DNA from: Nematopogon swammerdamellus
Taxonomy: Eukaryota > Arthropoda > Insecta > Lepidoptera > Adelidae
Direction: 5' to 3'
NCBI GenBank assembly: GCA_946902875.1
Contig: OX336343.1
Span: forward strand, 14,629,361-14,693,360
DNA length: 64,000 bases
The notes beneath the pieces are model-generated. The model saw only the letters and a program-made list of their open reading frames with translations. It had not been told where the DNA came from and ran no database searches. The stretch's first letter is position 1. The number at the start of each line of letters is the position of its first letter. The translations under genes were made by a program, and so were the position numbers. Shown one piece after another: positions 21,901 through 30,399 of the stretch.

Positions 21901-24900
21901 CTGCCTGCAGGCATGCTCTGCACAGTGGACTGTCCGTTACTCCAATTACATAGAAGTGTCTGTTAAGTGTGCAACGATCAGTAAGCAACCCTACAATCAG
22001 GTTTCGCCATCCCCTACTTCGCCCGTCTGCAGTCACTGTTATTCAGTGCGGTGGTATCAACCCGGGCGGGGTAAACCCTACCACCTAGTAAGGTAAGAAG
22101 GGAAGGGACCTACAGTTTTACGTGGAATCCGAACTACGGTCAGCCTCCAACGGTCGAGCGGTCACCCATCCAAGTACTGACCGCGCTCAGGGTTGCTTAA
22201 TAACAGTCGACCGACCTCACCACTGAACTACCGAGGCTGACAGCAGACTAGAGCCACCACTTCACAGGGCGAAGTTGCAATATGAGGGAAATATGTGACA
22301 TCGTAGGCAACGCAGGTTAACTGATAAACATTGATGTGAAACAAAACGGTTTTCTGCAAATTGCATAAAAAACTGGCCAAGTGCGAGTCGGCTTGACTTT
22401 TTTTCCACAAGACAAAAAAAAAAGTTGAATCCTTACAAGAAACACTTGATTTATTTTACGTTCTTAGTTTTTTTATTTATTCAATTTTCTATTGTTTTTT
22501 TTTTTTTTTTTTTTTTAAATCTTAATTTAAGTTTAGGGCTTCAGCCGTATTCGGAAATGTCAGCCCCATGGTGACTTTCAAGTTGATAGAGTTCAGAAAT
22601 TAATTAAACATCCCTCAAAGTGAGAGAACTTTTAAAGAATTTTATAACTTCTTGACAGTGCGCGGAGAGTGGATCACTCAGTGCACAATGTATAGCACAT
22701 ACCAAGTTCATCCCATCCGTCTGTAAACCTAAGTCGCCTAAGTATCAACACCGCGGAAGTCATTTTCGGCCATTTTACAGGAACAACAAAAAACCTATTA
22801 TTTCGCAAGTTTTTCAAGCATCTTTATTTTTTCTTTTCTCTTCCATTTTCAAAGTATATTCCGTAGTTTTCAATCGTCGAATACACAATCACACCCTCGC
22901 GCGGCGAACACTGTGGTGGACTGATGACATACGCTGTGTTTGCCAAAACAATCCGAAACGGGTGACTTCCGCGCTGTACATTCTTAGCCCTCTACGGCAT
23001 CTGATTGGTCGTTAGGCATTTGAGCAACCAATTAGAAGACGCATCTTTGAATCCTCTATCCAATGACATTAAAATGTTTTTTCCGTTTAAAAATGACTTC
23101 CGCGGTGTTGATACTTAAGCGACGATATATTCTTTGAAAATTTCAACCAGCTAGCTATTAAAGTTCCAAAGATACAGCCATCGGACGGACAGACGGACAG
23201 ACAAATAGACACACAGACAGACGGGGTAGGCTTAGTAATAGGCTTGCTTCGGTACGGCGTACGGATACATAAAAATGTGGCCTTTTGTCCGCTTCCTGAA
23301 TCTACACATAATGTTAAGAGTTATATTTATTATCAAACAGTAAAGTGATGCCCCCTCTATGTATTGTTTTGCCGCAGAAGAGGAGCGGAATGACAATCCA
23401 ATGTCATCTCTGTCGCGGCTTCCGGGCGAGTCGAGTCGCAGCTTCAATCAACGCATCAACAGCGCTCTGCACAGCATTAACAGGAGACATCTCCAGACAC
23501 GTGAGATGGAGAGGAGCCTCAATCCGGACCAATACCTGGTAGATGTTCTCATCATCATCATCACCGAGTAAACATTTCCAAACCGTCTTGATTGTTCGGG
23601 ACAAAGTTTTATTTTTATCCAGTTGGTGTGTTTATAATAAACACACCAAATCCATGGACGAATGATTTAATGACCATCAATGTATATTTAGAGATATGCC
23701 CATCCCATACATTACTCCCGAAAAAATATGTTCTCGACGAGAACTGCATAAATTGCAGATTTCACGGACAGCCGCTTCATACGGCGTGTGCAGCGCGTGT
23801 TGAGCGTAAGTCTTACTGTACCGAGTCTGTGGCGCAAGAGTGCGTGTGTTCAGCATGCCCGGTTGCTGTTACAAGTATTGTAACAGCTCAGATCGAAATT
23901 ACGTAAAGAAAGGCGTCTCCTTCCATCAGTAAATATTTATTTTGCTGGTTTTTTTCTCAAATTTTATGTTAAACAGATTTTTGTATACGTAATTAATATA
24001 AAGAGCGAACGAGAAAGAGTAAGCTGTGTTTTATGCAAGAGTGACAGTGACAAACGTTGTTGTTTTTTTCGCCTGAGCATGTTATGACGTGTTAAGAAGC
24101 CATGCTGACATGTCACGGATTGTGTGACGTAGCTATCGCGTTCTCGTTCCCACTTGCCTACTGATCATAAGAGTGAGCGGAAATACGACAATCGCGCCGA
24201 TGGGCGAACGATGACAACTTTCTCGTTCACTCTTATCATCTGTAGGCAAGTGAGAACGCGATAGTAACGTCGCAGGGATCGCGTCACGTGACAGCATGGC
24301 GGCGTGTAAAATGCAAACACGAAAGTATCTCGTGGCAGGAGGCGCGGCGCGCTCCCATGCCCGCCGTTTACGGTCATGAAACGACTATATGATGTAAGTG
24401 TGTGCTTGTGTGAGTATCACAATACTGTATGTGAATGCACGCACACTTGTTACGACGAAACATAGTACAGGTTAAATCGCGCGACGTTGGATCTATAAAA
24501 TTAGACATCGATGTTAATGACAATAATTTGTGTATCAGCAATATTCATTTATGTATTTTTAATGCCTTAATAAGTTTGGCAATCAATCAATGCATTTTTT
24601 TTCCCAGCCAGAAGATGACGCGAAGGAAGAGCGTTTCGACTTCATCCAGAGAAAGAAGTTGAAGAGGAAACTGAAAGAAGAGAAGAAGAGGAAGGCAGAA
24701 GATGGGGAGGCTCCGGCTAAGCTTAGCCGGATGCAGCGGTGGGCCATCAAGAAGAAGGATAAGAAAGTGGAGAAGCTCGAGGTACCTATAAACAAAATTC
24801 TTTGGCTTTAAATGCTCTCTGTTTGAAGGCGTGGAATTTTAATTATCCTTTGGTAAAATAAGGTAACATATTTTGACATGAAAACATTTTATGTTGTTTT

Positions 24901-26449
24901 TTATTTTGTCTCCTTCAAAAATGTGAGCAACTTTCGCAGAAGGGAGTCTTCTTTCGCGCCCACAATGTCCAGTCTTCTAATGTTTCTATGTTCTAACCTA
25001 TAATAAAGCAAGCAGACTCCGTGTTCTATATCAATTGGCCGTGCAAACTGACATGGATTGAACGTGTCATAACAACACGTGTTGCAGGAGAAAGAGGAAC
25101 GGTTTGAGCCGCGGTATGAACGCGTGCAGTTCGGTGAGGTGGCGCACGAGCCTCCGTCGCTGCACGTCAAGCCGCGTCGCGCGCACACTCAGGACGGCGC
25201 CGCACGGGTGTGTATCGGTTTTCACTGTCAGCTCAACAAATCCGAGACGAAACTTCTGTCAAATAGAGCAGTGGAAATGTGGAACCAACTGCCCGAAGAT
25301 GTCGTACAAGCACCCACCACCAATTCCTTTAAAAACAGGCTCGACAAACACCTAAAAAAATCACCAAACTAAACTAACATCATAATAACAAAGCACCAGT
25401 GAACTTAGACATGAACACATCAGCTTAGGCTGTTCGTTCATCAAATAAATAAATAAATAAAATAAATAATATTTCCCACACTAAGCATTTCTTTAGAAGC
25501 GATAACCCTGTCTCAACACCTCCCTGTCTGTCTATAAGAAGGGATATGACTCCCTTCTTATATCACTAGGTGGTAGGGTTTAACCCGCCCGGGTTGGTAC
25601 CACCGCACTGAATGAAAGGTCGGTCGAAATGGCTATGTAAATAGTTTGTGTTTTCCGTCCAGTTTAGTGTAGCCGGCACGACAGAAGGGAAGCACTGACG
25701 TGGCACCAAGTTCACCCGGTGTTATGGGCTGACATCACGGATGTTGTAGGTGATGAACCGTGTCAGTTTCCATAAAAAAAAAAAAAAAAAAACCTTCATT
25801 ATGGCCCTTTTGATCGTACTAGATATACCGCACTACGCAGCAGCGGAGAGGCGCAGCACTGGGTGGCACAAAATTATCCATACCATGACGCGCAGCGTCG
25901 CTGACACGTAGTCATACAAATAATATTTAGAAACGCCTGCATGTGGTAGTCTCACCTTAGCCTTCACATGCAAGCATATATTGCTAGCAGCATACCTTTG
26001 GCAGTCTAGTGAGTGACACAGCTTAGCTGGCTTAGCTGTATTGATTAGCGATTGTCTTTTTAGAACATTTTGGCCAGTGTGATGATTACGATACGTTTTT
26101 GAGTAGTTCTCTGCTATGAATAAACACATTTGTCCAAAACATATTTTTTTTGGGTTGGTTTTTATTCACAATTGCTCAATGTACCTGCGGACTAAATAAT
26201 AATATTTATTTCCAGCCGGGACGGAGAGAGTTACTTCTCAATAAGATTCTCAACCACAGCACAGAGAGTCCTCAAAGGGAGAAGATCACAGCCAAGATCA
26301 CAGTGAACATGAAGACGACAAGTTTAGACAAGAAAGTGAAGCGCAAGTCCCTTCCCGCCGGTGTTCGTATGCGGCTTGAGCAGTCACAGAAGGAAGCAAT
26401 AGATGCCTACAGGGCACTCAAAGCTAATTTTGTGAAGGCTAAAAAATGA
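15953..26449 (+). CDS. Ccdc137: CCDC137-like nucleolar protein, complete, six exons
   Basis: Exons are 15953-16029, 20803-20957, 23378-23538, 24608-24781, 25088-25207 and 26216-26449. All junctions are GT-AG with matching phases and give 306 codons plus TGA. Recognition rests on the family's C-terminal half: VQFGEVAHEPPSLHVKPR, PGRRELLLNKIL and QKEAIDAYRALK, in the order found in vertebrate CCDC137. Upstream are a Lys/Glu-rich coiled region (FDFIQRKKLKRKLKEEKKRK) and the N-terminus MGRKIPGAKHHGVKDPLKQQ. Vertebrate CCDC137 is nucleolar and chromosome-associated and has been reported to influence nuclear-receptor localisation; the same role here is inference. The start was chosen because the exon opens the conserved N-terminus and is followed by a GTATAT donor. 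ATTAAA follows the stop closely. Intron 1 (4.8 kb) holds a copia element, intron 2 a LINE remnant, and intron 4 a LINE tail and a SINE. Confidence 0.9.
16085..16323 (+). repeat. R1 repeat, left part, split by the copia element
   Basis: Begins accgtgtgttgcgcactact, followed by ccccactgcatctcc-like and tgtcgtaaagggcaac blocks, and stops at gtgttgtgctgtgattt. The rest resumes at 20,652 after the retrotransposon. Homologous blocks lie at 38,715 and 61,998. Confidence 0.75.
16324..16456 (+). repeat. 5' LTR of the copia element
   Basis: 133 bp, TG...CA termini. It appears identical to the 3' LTR. It is unusually short for a copia element. Confidence 0.93.
16457..16470 (+). promoter_or_regulatory. 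Primer binding site, initiator tRNA-Met half-molecule type
   Basis: GGTTATGGGCCCAG pairs with the anticodon loop and stem of initiator tRNA-Met rather than with a tRNA 3' end. This implies priming by a cleaved tRNA, as known for copia. Confidence 0.8.
16612..20487 (+). CDS. Copia gag-pol polyprotein, 1291 aa
   Basis: A single frame encoding all copia proteins. The order is: gag (about residues 1-220, UBN2-type); zinc knuckle CYRCQKPGHKAADC (about 222-235); protease with DSCCSTHM at about 266; integrase with HHCC (H403, H408, C435, C438) and catalytic D about 466, D about 529 (SDNGTEY) and E about 565 (GVAERANR). Then come reverse transcriptase (from about 815; D about 894 in TAFLYG; YVDDIF at about 980) and RNase H (DSDWGG at about 1143, SSTEAEY at about 1181, then IYNDN). 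The integrase-before-RT order marks copia rather than gypsy. The protease has Cys where most aspartic proteases have Gly (DSG to DSC), which may be a family feature. There is no frameshift or stop, so the element may be active. Frames on the opposite strand within it are shadows. Confidence 0.95.
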   Translation: MDDDSSVPGSGLAGIRRLRGAANFQDWKFQVKNYLENRNWWRAIVCSVGADGSPAVIDQEVDRRARTTICMLLEPACFSHVYNASTAREAWNNLVNAYEDRGWGRRIQLQRSLWQVRLEQCSSMEDYIYKIISLAHQLEEIDAKVSDDWLISIILSGLSADYSPMIMAIDNSTQEIKLEQVKSKLLQEWNRQAELNVSDDAALMTRAPQRKSNASGGRIFRCYRCQKPGHKAADCPDKNKDKSGTKVANFLMAMKADLKPERWYVDSCCSTHMTNNRSYMTDYSEEKGGLEIVVANNATIRSQGCGNVAVSINDDHIINIMDVLHVPELSTNLLSVSKMVQKGFVVNFSSDGCKILDRDGGVVAKAQHVNGVYELEQKPTMHAKLTVDKELSDKCEKLPRELWHKRLGHLNRGGMRAIKNLVSGIDFEDIGKDEACIPCVAGKLTRTPFKRRGTRAKQCMELVHTDICGPIEAASIGGARYLLTFIDDHSRMTYGYFLKRRSEALEKFKEFKVYAEKETGKQLKCLRSDNGTEYFSKRFKKFLSKYGIKHQRTVPYTPDQNGVAERANRTIMEKARTMLQESGLQKCFWAEAVNTVIYLKNRSPTRAVLNATPLEVWTGSKADMRQQRVFGCAAYMHIPKEKRKKLDAKCTEMIFIGYDGTAKGYRLIHPKTLKVEVARDVVFVENKFLGKVQQKPQEKVVLLQTETTDGGEEASESEEMLSTPDASNTNGSSSGNYNPDEDGDYSDTTGSAVGEEEQRDEEERRYPLRERRPKAYPDYIVNLCSDESVNQKNLPECWRRAMKEELDSLKENNTWTLVDRPPAVKPVQCKWVYKVKHNSDGEVVRYKARLVAKGYTQVYGVNYHETFSPVVRNSTLRMLFSLCIQCDWFFDHWDVVTAFLYGKLNDDIYMYQPEGAVVPGQEDKVCKLNKALYGLKQSANAWYYEINKELCNLGLKQSKYEPCLYIKRNGSKILIVAIYVDDIFVFGNDEVEKCKLKVGLQDKFKLKDLGQARDVLGMRVRIENDVMYVDQKKYIESILEKYNMTDCKPVGSPLEVGLKLEKGDKSVGMNIPYQNLVGSLMYLSVNTRPDLQYTMSVFSQFNTCYTEEHFKYLKRVLRYLKGTLNYCLVYKKSKELKLHGYVDSDWGGSVDRKSYTGFVFKLGDNTISWESRKQSCVSLSSTEAEYVGLSVGAKEAIYLKNIFAEMYKVSENSVTIYNDNMSAHKIAKNNMCNKRTKHIDIRYHYIRDVVMSGKIAIEYLSTELMIADIMTKALHKQKIRNILVDLSLCSN
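20519..20651 (+). repeat. 3' LTR of the copia element
   Basis: 133 bp, preceded by the purine tract aagggcggg and followed by the GATTT target duplication. Confidence 0.93.
20652..20740 (+). repeat. R1 repeat, right part after the copia insertion
   Basis: Resumes with atttatacgagttcttgcag, then cacaacaccaattactctgc, completing the R1 repeat broken at 16,323. Confidence 0.75.
20990..21295. mobile_element. MITE-like element with about 45-bp TIRs
   Basis: Left arm tataaagcacagagcat, then cgcccgcgccccctactag and aggcgcc. The right arm is the complement (ggcgcctctagtaggggcg ... atgctctgtggtat). The interior has (GT)n near 21,098-21,112. It lies just downstream of CCDC137-like exon 2. Confidence 0.6.
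21435..21548. repeat. Hairpin, arms about 45 bp
   Basis: Arms ggtataactgaaagcgactc and gagtcgctttcagttatacc around a gtcgactttgtgggac centre. Flanking cattatagccatgttttc and gaaaacatg-like sequence extend the pairing imperfectly. Confidence 0.6.
21752..22036 (-). pseudogene. LINE C-terminal RNase H fragment
   Basis: The minus frame reads LTDRCTLNRHFYVIGVTDSP, then CRACLQADETATHVLLECE. This is the RNase H tail plus CCHC-like ending typical of R1/jockey-clade LINEs (LNRHLY...G...S..C..C....ET..H.L..C). An in-frame TAA follows LREVC; the frame then continues to SICRFLNKLGGLE and a second stop. It is 5' truncated and lies in CCDC137-like intron 2. Confidence 0.7.
22033..22245 (-). mobile_element. 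SINE 5' part with clear 5S-like head
   Basis: The minus strand reads gcctcggtagttcagtgg (A-box consensus), then ttaagcaaccctgagcgcgg, then tcagtacttggatgggtgac. The last two blocks correspond to box A/IE and box C of the 5S rRNA internal promoter. The body follows and is cut off at cagtgcggtggtatcaacc, so the 3' half and tail are missing. Confidence 0.75.
22375..23265. repeat. Composite moth repeat with inverted inner arms
   Basis: Starts ggccaagtgcgagtcgg and ends near ggcttagtaataggcttgc, with a gacggacagacagac tract (23,190-23,220). Inner arms gtatcaacaccgcggaagtc (22,743) and gacttccgcggtgttgata (23,096) are inverted. A long T run lies at 22,495-22,515. Confidence 0.5.
24098..24302. mobile_element. 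Inverted-repeat element, arms about 80 bp
   Basis: Left arm contains ctatcgcgttctcgttccca and cttgcctactgatcataaga. The right arm is the complement (tcttatcatctgtaggcaag, gagaacgcgatag). It lies in CCDC137-like intron 2. Confidence 0.6.
25209..25470 (+). pseudogene. LINE 3' end with (AAAT)n tail, beside an exon donor
   Basis: Reads NRAVEMWNQLPEDVVQAP, then NSFKNRLDKHL and a stop, ending in an aaataaataaataaa tail. This is the standard LINE C-terminus. It starts within a few bases of the exon 4 donor (GT at 25,208), so an exon read-through frame runs straight into it. Confidence 0.75.
25537..25792 (+). mobile_element. SINE body type 1 with poly-A
   Basis: Plus-oriented, 5' truncated copy (ggtagggtttaacccgcccg to gtgtcagtttccat, then an A run at 25,773-25,791). 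It lies in CCDC137-like intron 4. Confidence 0.75.
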
Positions 26450-26761
26450 TTAAAGAGTTTTATTAAAAAAAAATTTCCTTTTTCCTTAAAATTGAAGCAT
26501 GAATTTAATTTCCATCAAAAGAATTCTCGATTGTGGTACTCATTGTACCTGCTCAGGTACTTTCTTTACTATTTTAGATAATCACCTAGGATCAAAAATT
26601 TTAATGTGCCTTAAATACAGGGCGCAGTTTTTATTGAAATCTTTAAAGTTGCAATTAATTAGCGGTTTCCTAATGGAATAATGAGTGGTGTTGGCTCCCC
26701 AGGGGATTTAGCTAGGTAGGAGATCCTAGTGGAAATATCCGTGAATTAGCTATTTCCATAT

Positions 26762-27207
26762 CATCATCATCATCAGCCTGTATCGGTCCACTGCTGGACA
26801 TAGGCCTCTCCCAAGGCACGCCACCACACTCGGTCTTCCGCTCTTCTCATCCATCCACTCCCGGCTACCTTTTTTAGGTCATCTGTCCACCTAGCCGGGG
26901 GGCGTCCCACGGTACGTTTGCTTGTACGTGGCCTCCATTCGAGCACCTGTCTGTCTACCCCATCGGTTGTCGGGTCTGCGACAGATGTGCCTAGCCCACT
27001 GCCACTTCAGCTTGCTTATTTTCTTAGCAATGTCGACTACCTTAGTTCTTTGACGTAGCACGTCGTTACGAATTTTATCGGTCAAAGAAATGCCGAGCAT
27101 TGCTCTTTCCATAGCTCGCTGAGCGACTTTAAATTTGTGGACCAGGCCCATCGTCAGTGTCCACGTTTCCGCTCCGTACGTCATTACTGGCAGAACGCAC
27201 TGATGGA
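26762..27207 (-). pseudogene. 5'-truncated RTE-type LINE with 11-bp target duplication
   Basis: The minus frame reads MTYGAETWTLTMGLVHKF, then AQRAMERAMLGISLTDKIRN, LKWQWARHICRRPDNRWG and GRQTGAR, then a stop. This is the C-terminal region of RTE-clade reverse-transcriptase proteins. The 3' end is an ATGATG simple tail. TATTTCCATAT flanks both sides (26,751-26,761 and 27,208-27,218), giving precise ends. It retains under 150 codons. Confidence 0.85.
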
Positions 27208-27234
27208 TATTTCCATATACAATTTTTAAAAAAG

Positions 27235-29048
27235 CGGTCAAGTGCGAGTCAAACTCGTATGAGAGGGTTCCGTACCATTCCGATTTCCTGTAAACTGTAA
27301 TCCTATATTCCTTATTTTTTTCGAAATTTTAGACTCGGAGCTTCGGAGATAAGGCGAACTAGATTTTTGCATATTTTTAATACGAGTTATCTTTTAAATT
27401 GCATTTGAAAATTATAAAAAAAAATATTTCTTATATCAAGCTCTTTTCATTGATATGTCACGTGAAGCAATTGAAAAAAAAACTTTTTCTTTACTTTTTA
27501 CCCTCAAAATCGAATTCCTTCATTTACGCTATGCGTTCGTGATTAACAGTGTCAAATATGACCTTAAAATCGGACACGTTCTTTTTATTCTAGAAATTAA
27601 TAGATTTAGTTATTTAAAATGCTAGAGTAAAACTCCCCCGCCTCTGCGACTTTTAGTTTAGCAGAAATAATTTTTTGAATATTACACTTTTTTAGTTTCG
27701 GAAAAACGAAAAATAATTCTACAATTAAAACTAAGCTACTTATTTAAATTTCACTCAGCCTTATCAAAGACCCTTTCGAATATCCACATTTGAAAAGTTA
27801 TTCGAGGCTGTGAAAGGTTACAGAAATCGAATTATATTTATTTTTTATTTTTTTTATTTTATTTTTTTTCTCCTAGATCCCATAGTAGTAGGCGGAGATA
27901 TTTATACCGAAAATAGTTCACTGTCTCCTCTGTCCGTTAAAAAAAAACCGACGCCTAATTCCATGGGACTAAGAAGTTACAGGAGTTATTCGCTATGGGC
28001 TAGGGTTGTTACTAGAATGAATAAAATTTTTCCCATTTTTTATTTATTTATTTTTGACATTTGATTAATTTTATTGTATTGTTTCGTGATTTCTTTTAAT
28101 AATAATTAGCTTGTTTTGGTTTTTGTTTTTGTTTTTTTTGTTTGTTTTTTTTTTTATGGAAACTGACACGGCTCGCTAAATCACCTACACTACAGCATCC
28201 GTGATGTCAGCCCATAACACCGGGAGAACTAGGTATGCATGCCATGTCAGTGTTTCCCTTCATTTCATGTCGGCTACTATGTTTAAAATTGGGGAGGCGT
28301 ATGTCCAGCAGTGAACACATACACACTGACTGACTAACTGACCAGTCCATATACAACCACTGCTGGGACCATATCATCATTTTGCGGAAAAATAAAAGAT
28401 TTTGTAAAGTGCCAACCCTATTGCCCGAAACTTGATAATTGCACTAAAATGAGCATAACTTCTTAAACCCATGGAATTAGGCGTCGGTTTTTTTTAACGG
28501 ACAGAGGAAATAGTGAACTATTTTCGGTATAAATATCTCCGCCTACTACTACGGGATCTAGGAGAAAAAAAATAAAATAAAAAAAATTTAAAAAATATAT
28601 AATTCGATTTCTGTAAACTTTCACAGCCTCGAATAACTTTTCAAATGTGGATATTCGAAAGGGTCTTTGATAAGGCTAAGTGAAATTAAAATAAGTAGCT
28701 TAGTTTTAATTGTAGAATTATTTTTCGTTTTTTCGAAACTAAAAAAGTGTAATTTTCAACAATTTATTTCTCCTAAACTAAAAGTCGCAGAGGCGGGGGA
28801 GTTTTACTCTAGCATTTTAAATAACTAAATCTATAAATTTCTGGAATAAAAAGGACGTGTCCGATTTTATGGTCATATTTGACACTGTGATTAGGTAGCA
28901 AACTCTATATATGTACTAAATTTCAACTTTTTTCGTCCACTAGTTTCGGAGAAAATAAGTTGTGACAGACGGACCGACAGACTGACATAAGAGTAATCCT
29001 ATAAGGGTTCAGTTATTTCTTCTTTTGAGGCACGGAACCCTAAAAACA
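27235..29048. mobile_element. Foldback element, about 1.8 kb
   Basis: The outer ends carry gagggttccgtacc (27,266) and its near-complement ggcacggaaccct (29,029). The inner arms (27,560-27,990 and 28,465-28,870) are about 420 bp inverted repeats, for example gtaaaactcccccgcctctg against cagaggcgggggagttttac. The spacer contains a SINE fragment (28,150-28,280). A gacggaccgacagactgaca tract is at 28,970. The 84-codon frame inside is not a gene. Confidence 0.7.
28145..28285 (-). mobile_element. SINE fragment inside the foldback spacer
   Basis: The poly-A side (T run, then atggaaactgacacgg), catccgtgatgtcagccc and ataacaccgggagaac blocks match SINE body type 1. It is truncated after the ccttcatttcatgtcggc block. 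Confidence 0.65.
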
Positions 29049-29640
29049 GCAAATTATTAGCGGTTCGCTGGCTGTCGACTTTAAGAAGTACCTATAGTAA
29101 TAGAACTTTATCCCTCAAACTACAAAGTCCACCTTTGAACCAAGATGGTCTCAACTCTCTGGCCGACGAACGAGCGCCAGCGACGAAGTTCTTCGTGTGT
29201 GTCCTCCACTTTTAAAGCCGACTGTCCGCCTACAAGTACAAGTTAAGTTAATTGATCAAGTTGTCAAAATAAGTAGTTTGAACTGAAAATATCTGGATTC
29301 ACGCTCACGTAACTGCGTAAACCCGTTTTCACTCGAACATGTATACCTATACCTACTATACTATTTTACTCTGTGCTCGTGTAGGTATGTACTCGTGAAA
29401 TTATCTGCTCAGAAAATGTAAGCAATTATTCTTTATTGTTACATAATTAGGTAGTTATAGTTATCCCACTATTTTTATAGTGTGGGTGGCTGTCCAATTG
29501 GACAACATTGATTGGTGGTGCATCTCCGCCATGATCACAATATTACCAACACGGTACCTACCTAAGTATATCCTACATTCAATTTTTTTTTATTATGCTT
29601 ACAAGACCAAGTTAAAAGACAATGATGCGTACGCGAATTG

Positions 29641-30376
29641 ACCGTGGCACTACCGGTAGCACTACCAGTAGTGCCACGGTTAAAATTCATTTACCGTAGC
29701 ACTACTAATTTAATGCGGTAGTGCCACGGTTAAAATTCATTTACCGTAGCACTACTAATTTAATGCGGTAGTGCCACGGTTAAAATAAATTTACCGTAGC
29801 TACTGATTTAATTTGATAGGTTTACTCCCAAAATACGATAATCCAAAACAGTAGCAAAACCCGGGAAACCTGCAGTGTGTGAGATGCCAAAGTGAAACTT
29901 TTTTCGCATTATTACTGTAAGATTTTATATTTTATAGACTTTGTTTTGTTTACTTTGTCTTGTTGCACCTACCCTAGTTCTATATGTAAATAAGGGTACG
30001 CTGGCGGAAAATGCCATAGGCATCAAGTGCTACCTTCTGTACAAACATATGTGCAATAAACGTTTTTTGATTTGGTTTGATTTGTATTTTATTTTTCTCG
30101 CTAATTCCGGACTATTTATTTATTTTCCCACTAGCTCTACTCTTTCATATTTTTGAGTAGGTATCTGGTATATGATTCTTACAAGTCCCAGATCATCACA
30201 ATTGAAGGAGGATTTTGCTACTGTTTTGGATTATCGTATTTTGGGAGTAAACCTATAAAATTAAATCAGTAGTGCTACGGTTAATAAATTTTAACCGTGG
30301 CACTAGGCACTACCGTATTTAATTGGTAGTGCTCCGGTAAATAAATTTTAACCGTGGCACTACTAGTAGTGCTACC
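29641..30376. mobile_element. Non-autonomous element with 50-bp subterminal repeats
   Basis: The left end has three copies at exact 50-bp spacing of gtagtgccacggttaaaatt, then tttaccgtagcactac (29,670, 29,720, 29,770). The right end carries diverged inverted copies. Inner inverted arms: ggtttactcccaaaatacga (29,820) and its complement (30,233). The core at 29,990-30,070 resembles a moth LINE 3' tail (gcatcaagtgctaccttctg, gtgcaataaac). Confidence 0.65.
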
Positions 30377-30399
30377 AAGTTGCCAACCTTCACAAGGAA

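Noticed and set aside
22135..22200. 5S rRNA gene
   Set aside because: Only the internal promoter region resembles 5S; the 5' and 3' stems are absent and a SINE body follows.
23359..23571. Independent 70-codon ORF
   Set aside because: It is exon 3 of the CCDC137-like gene read beyond its splice sites.
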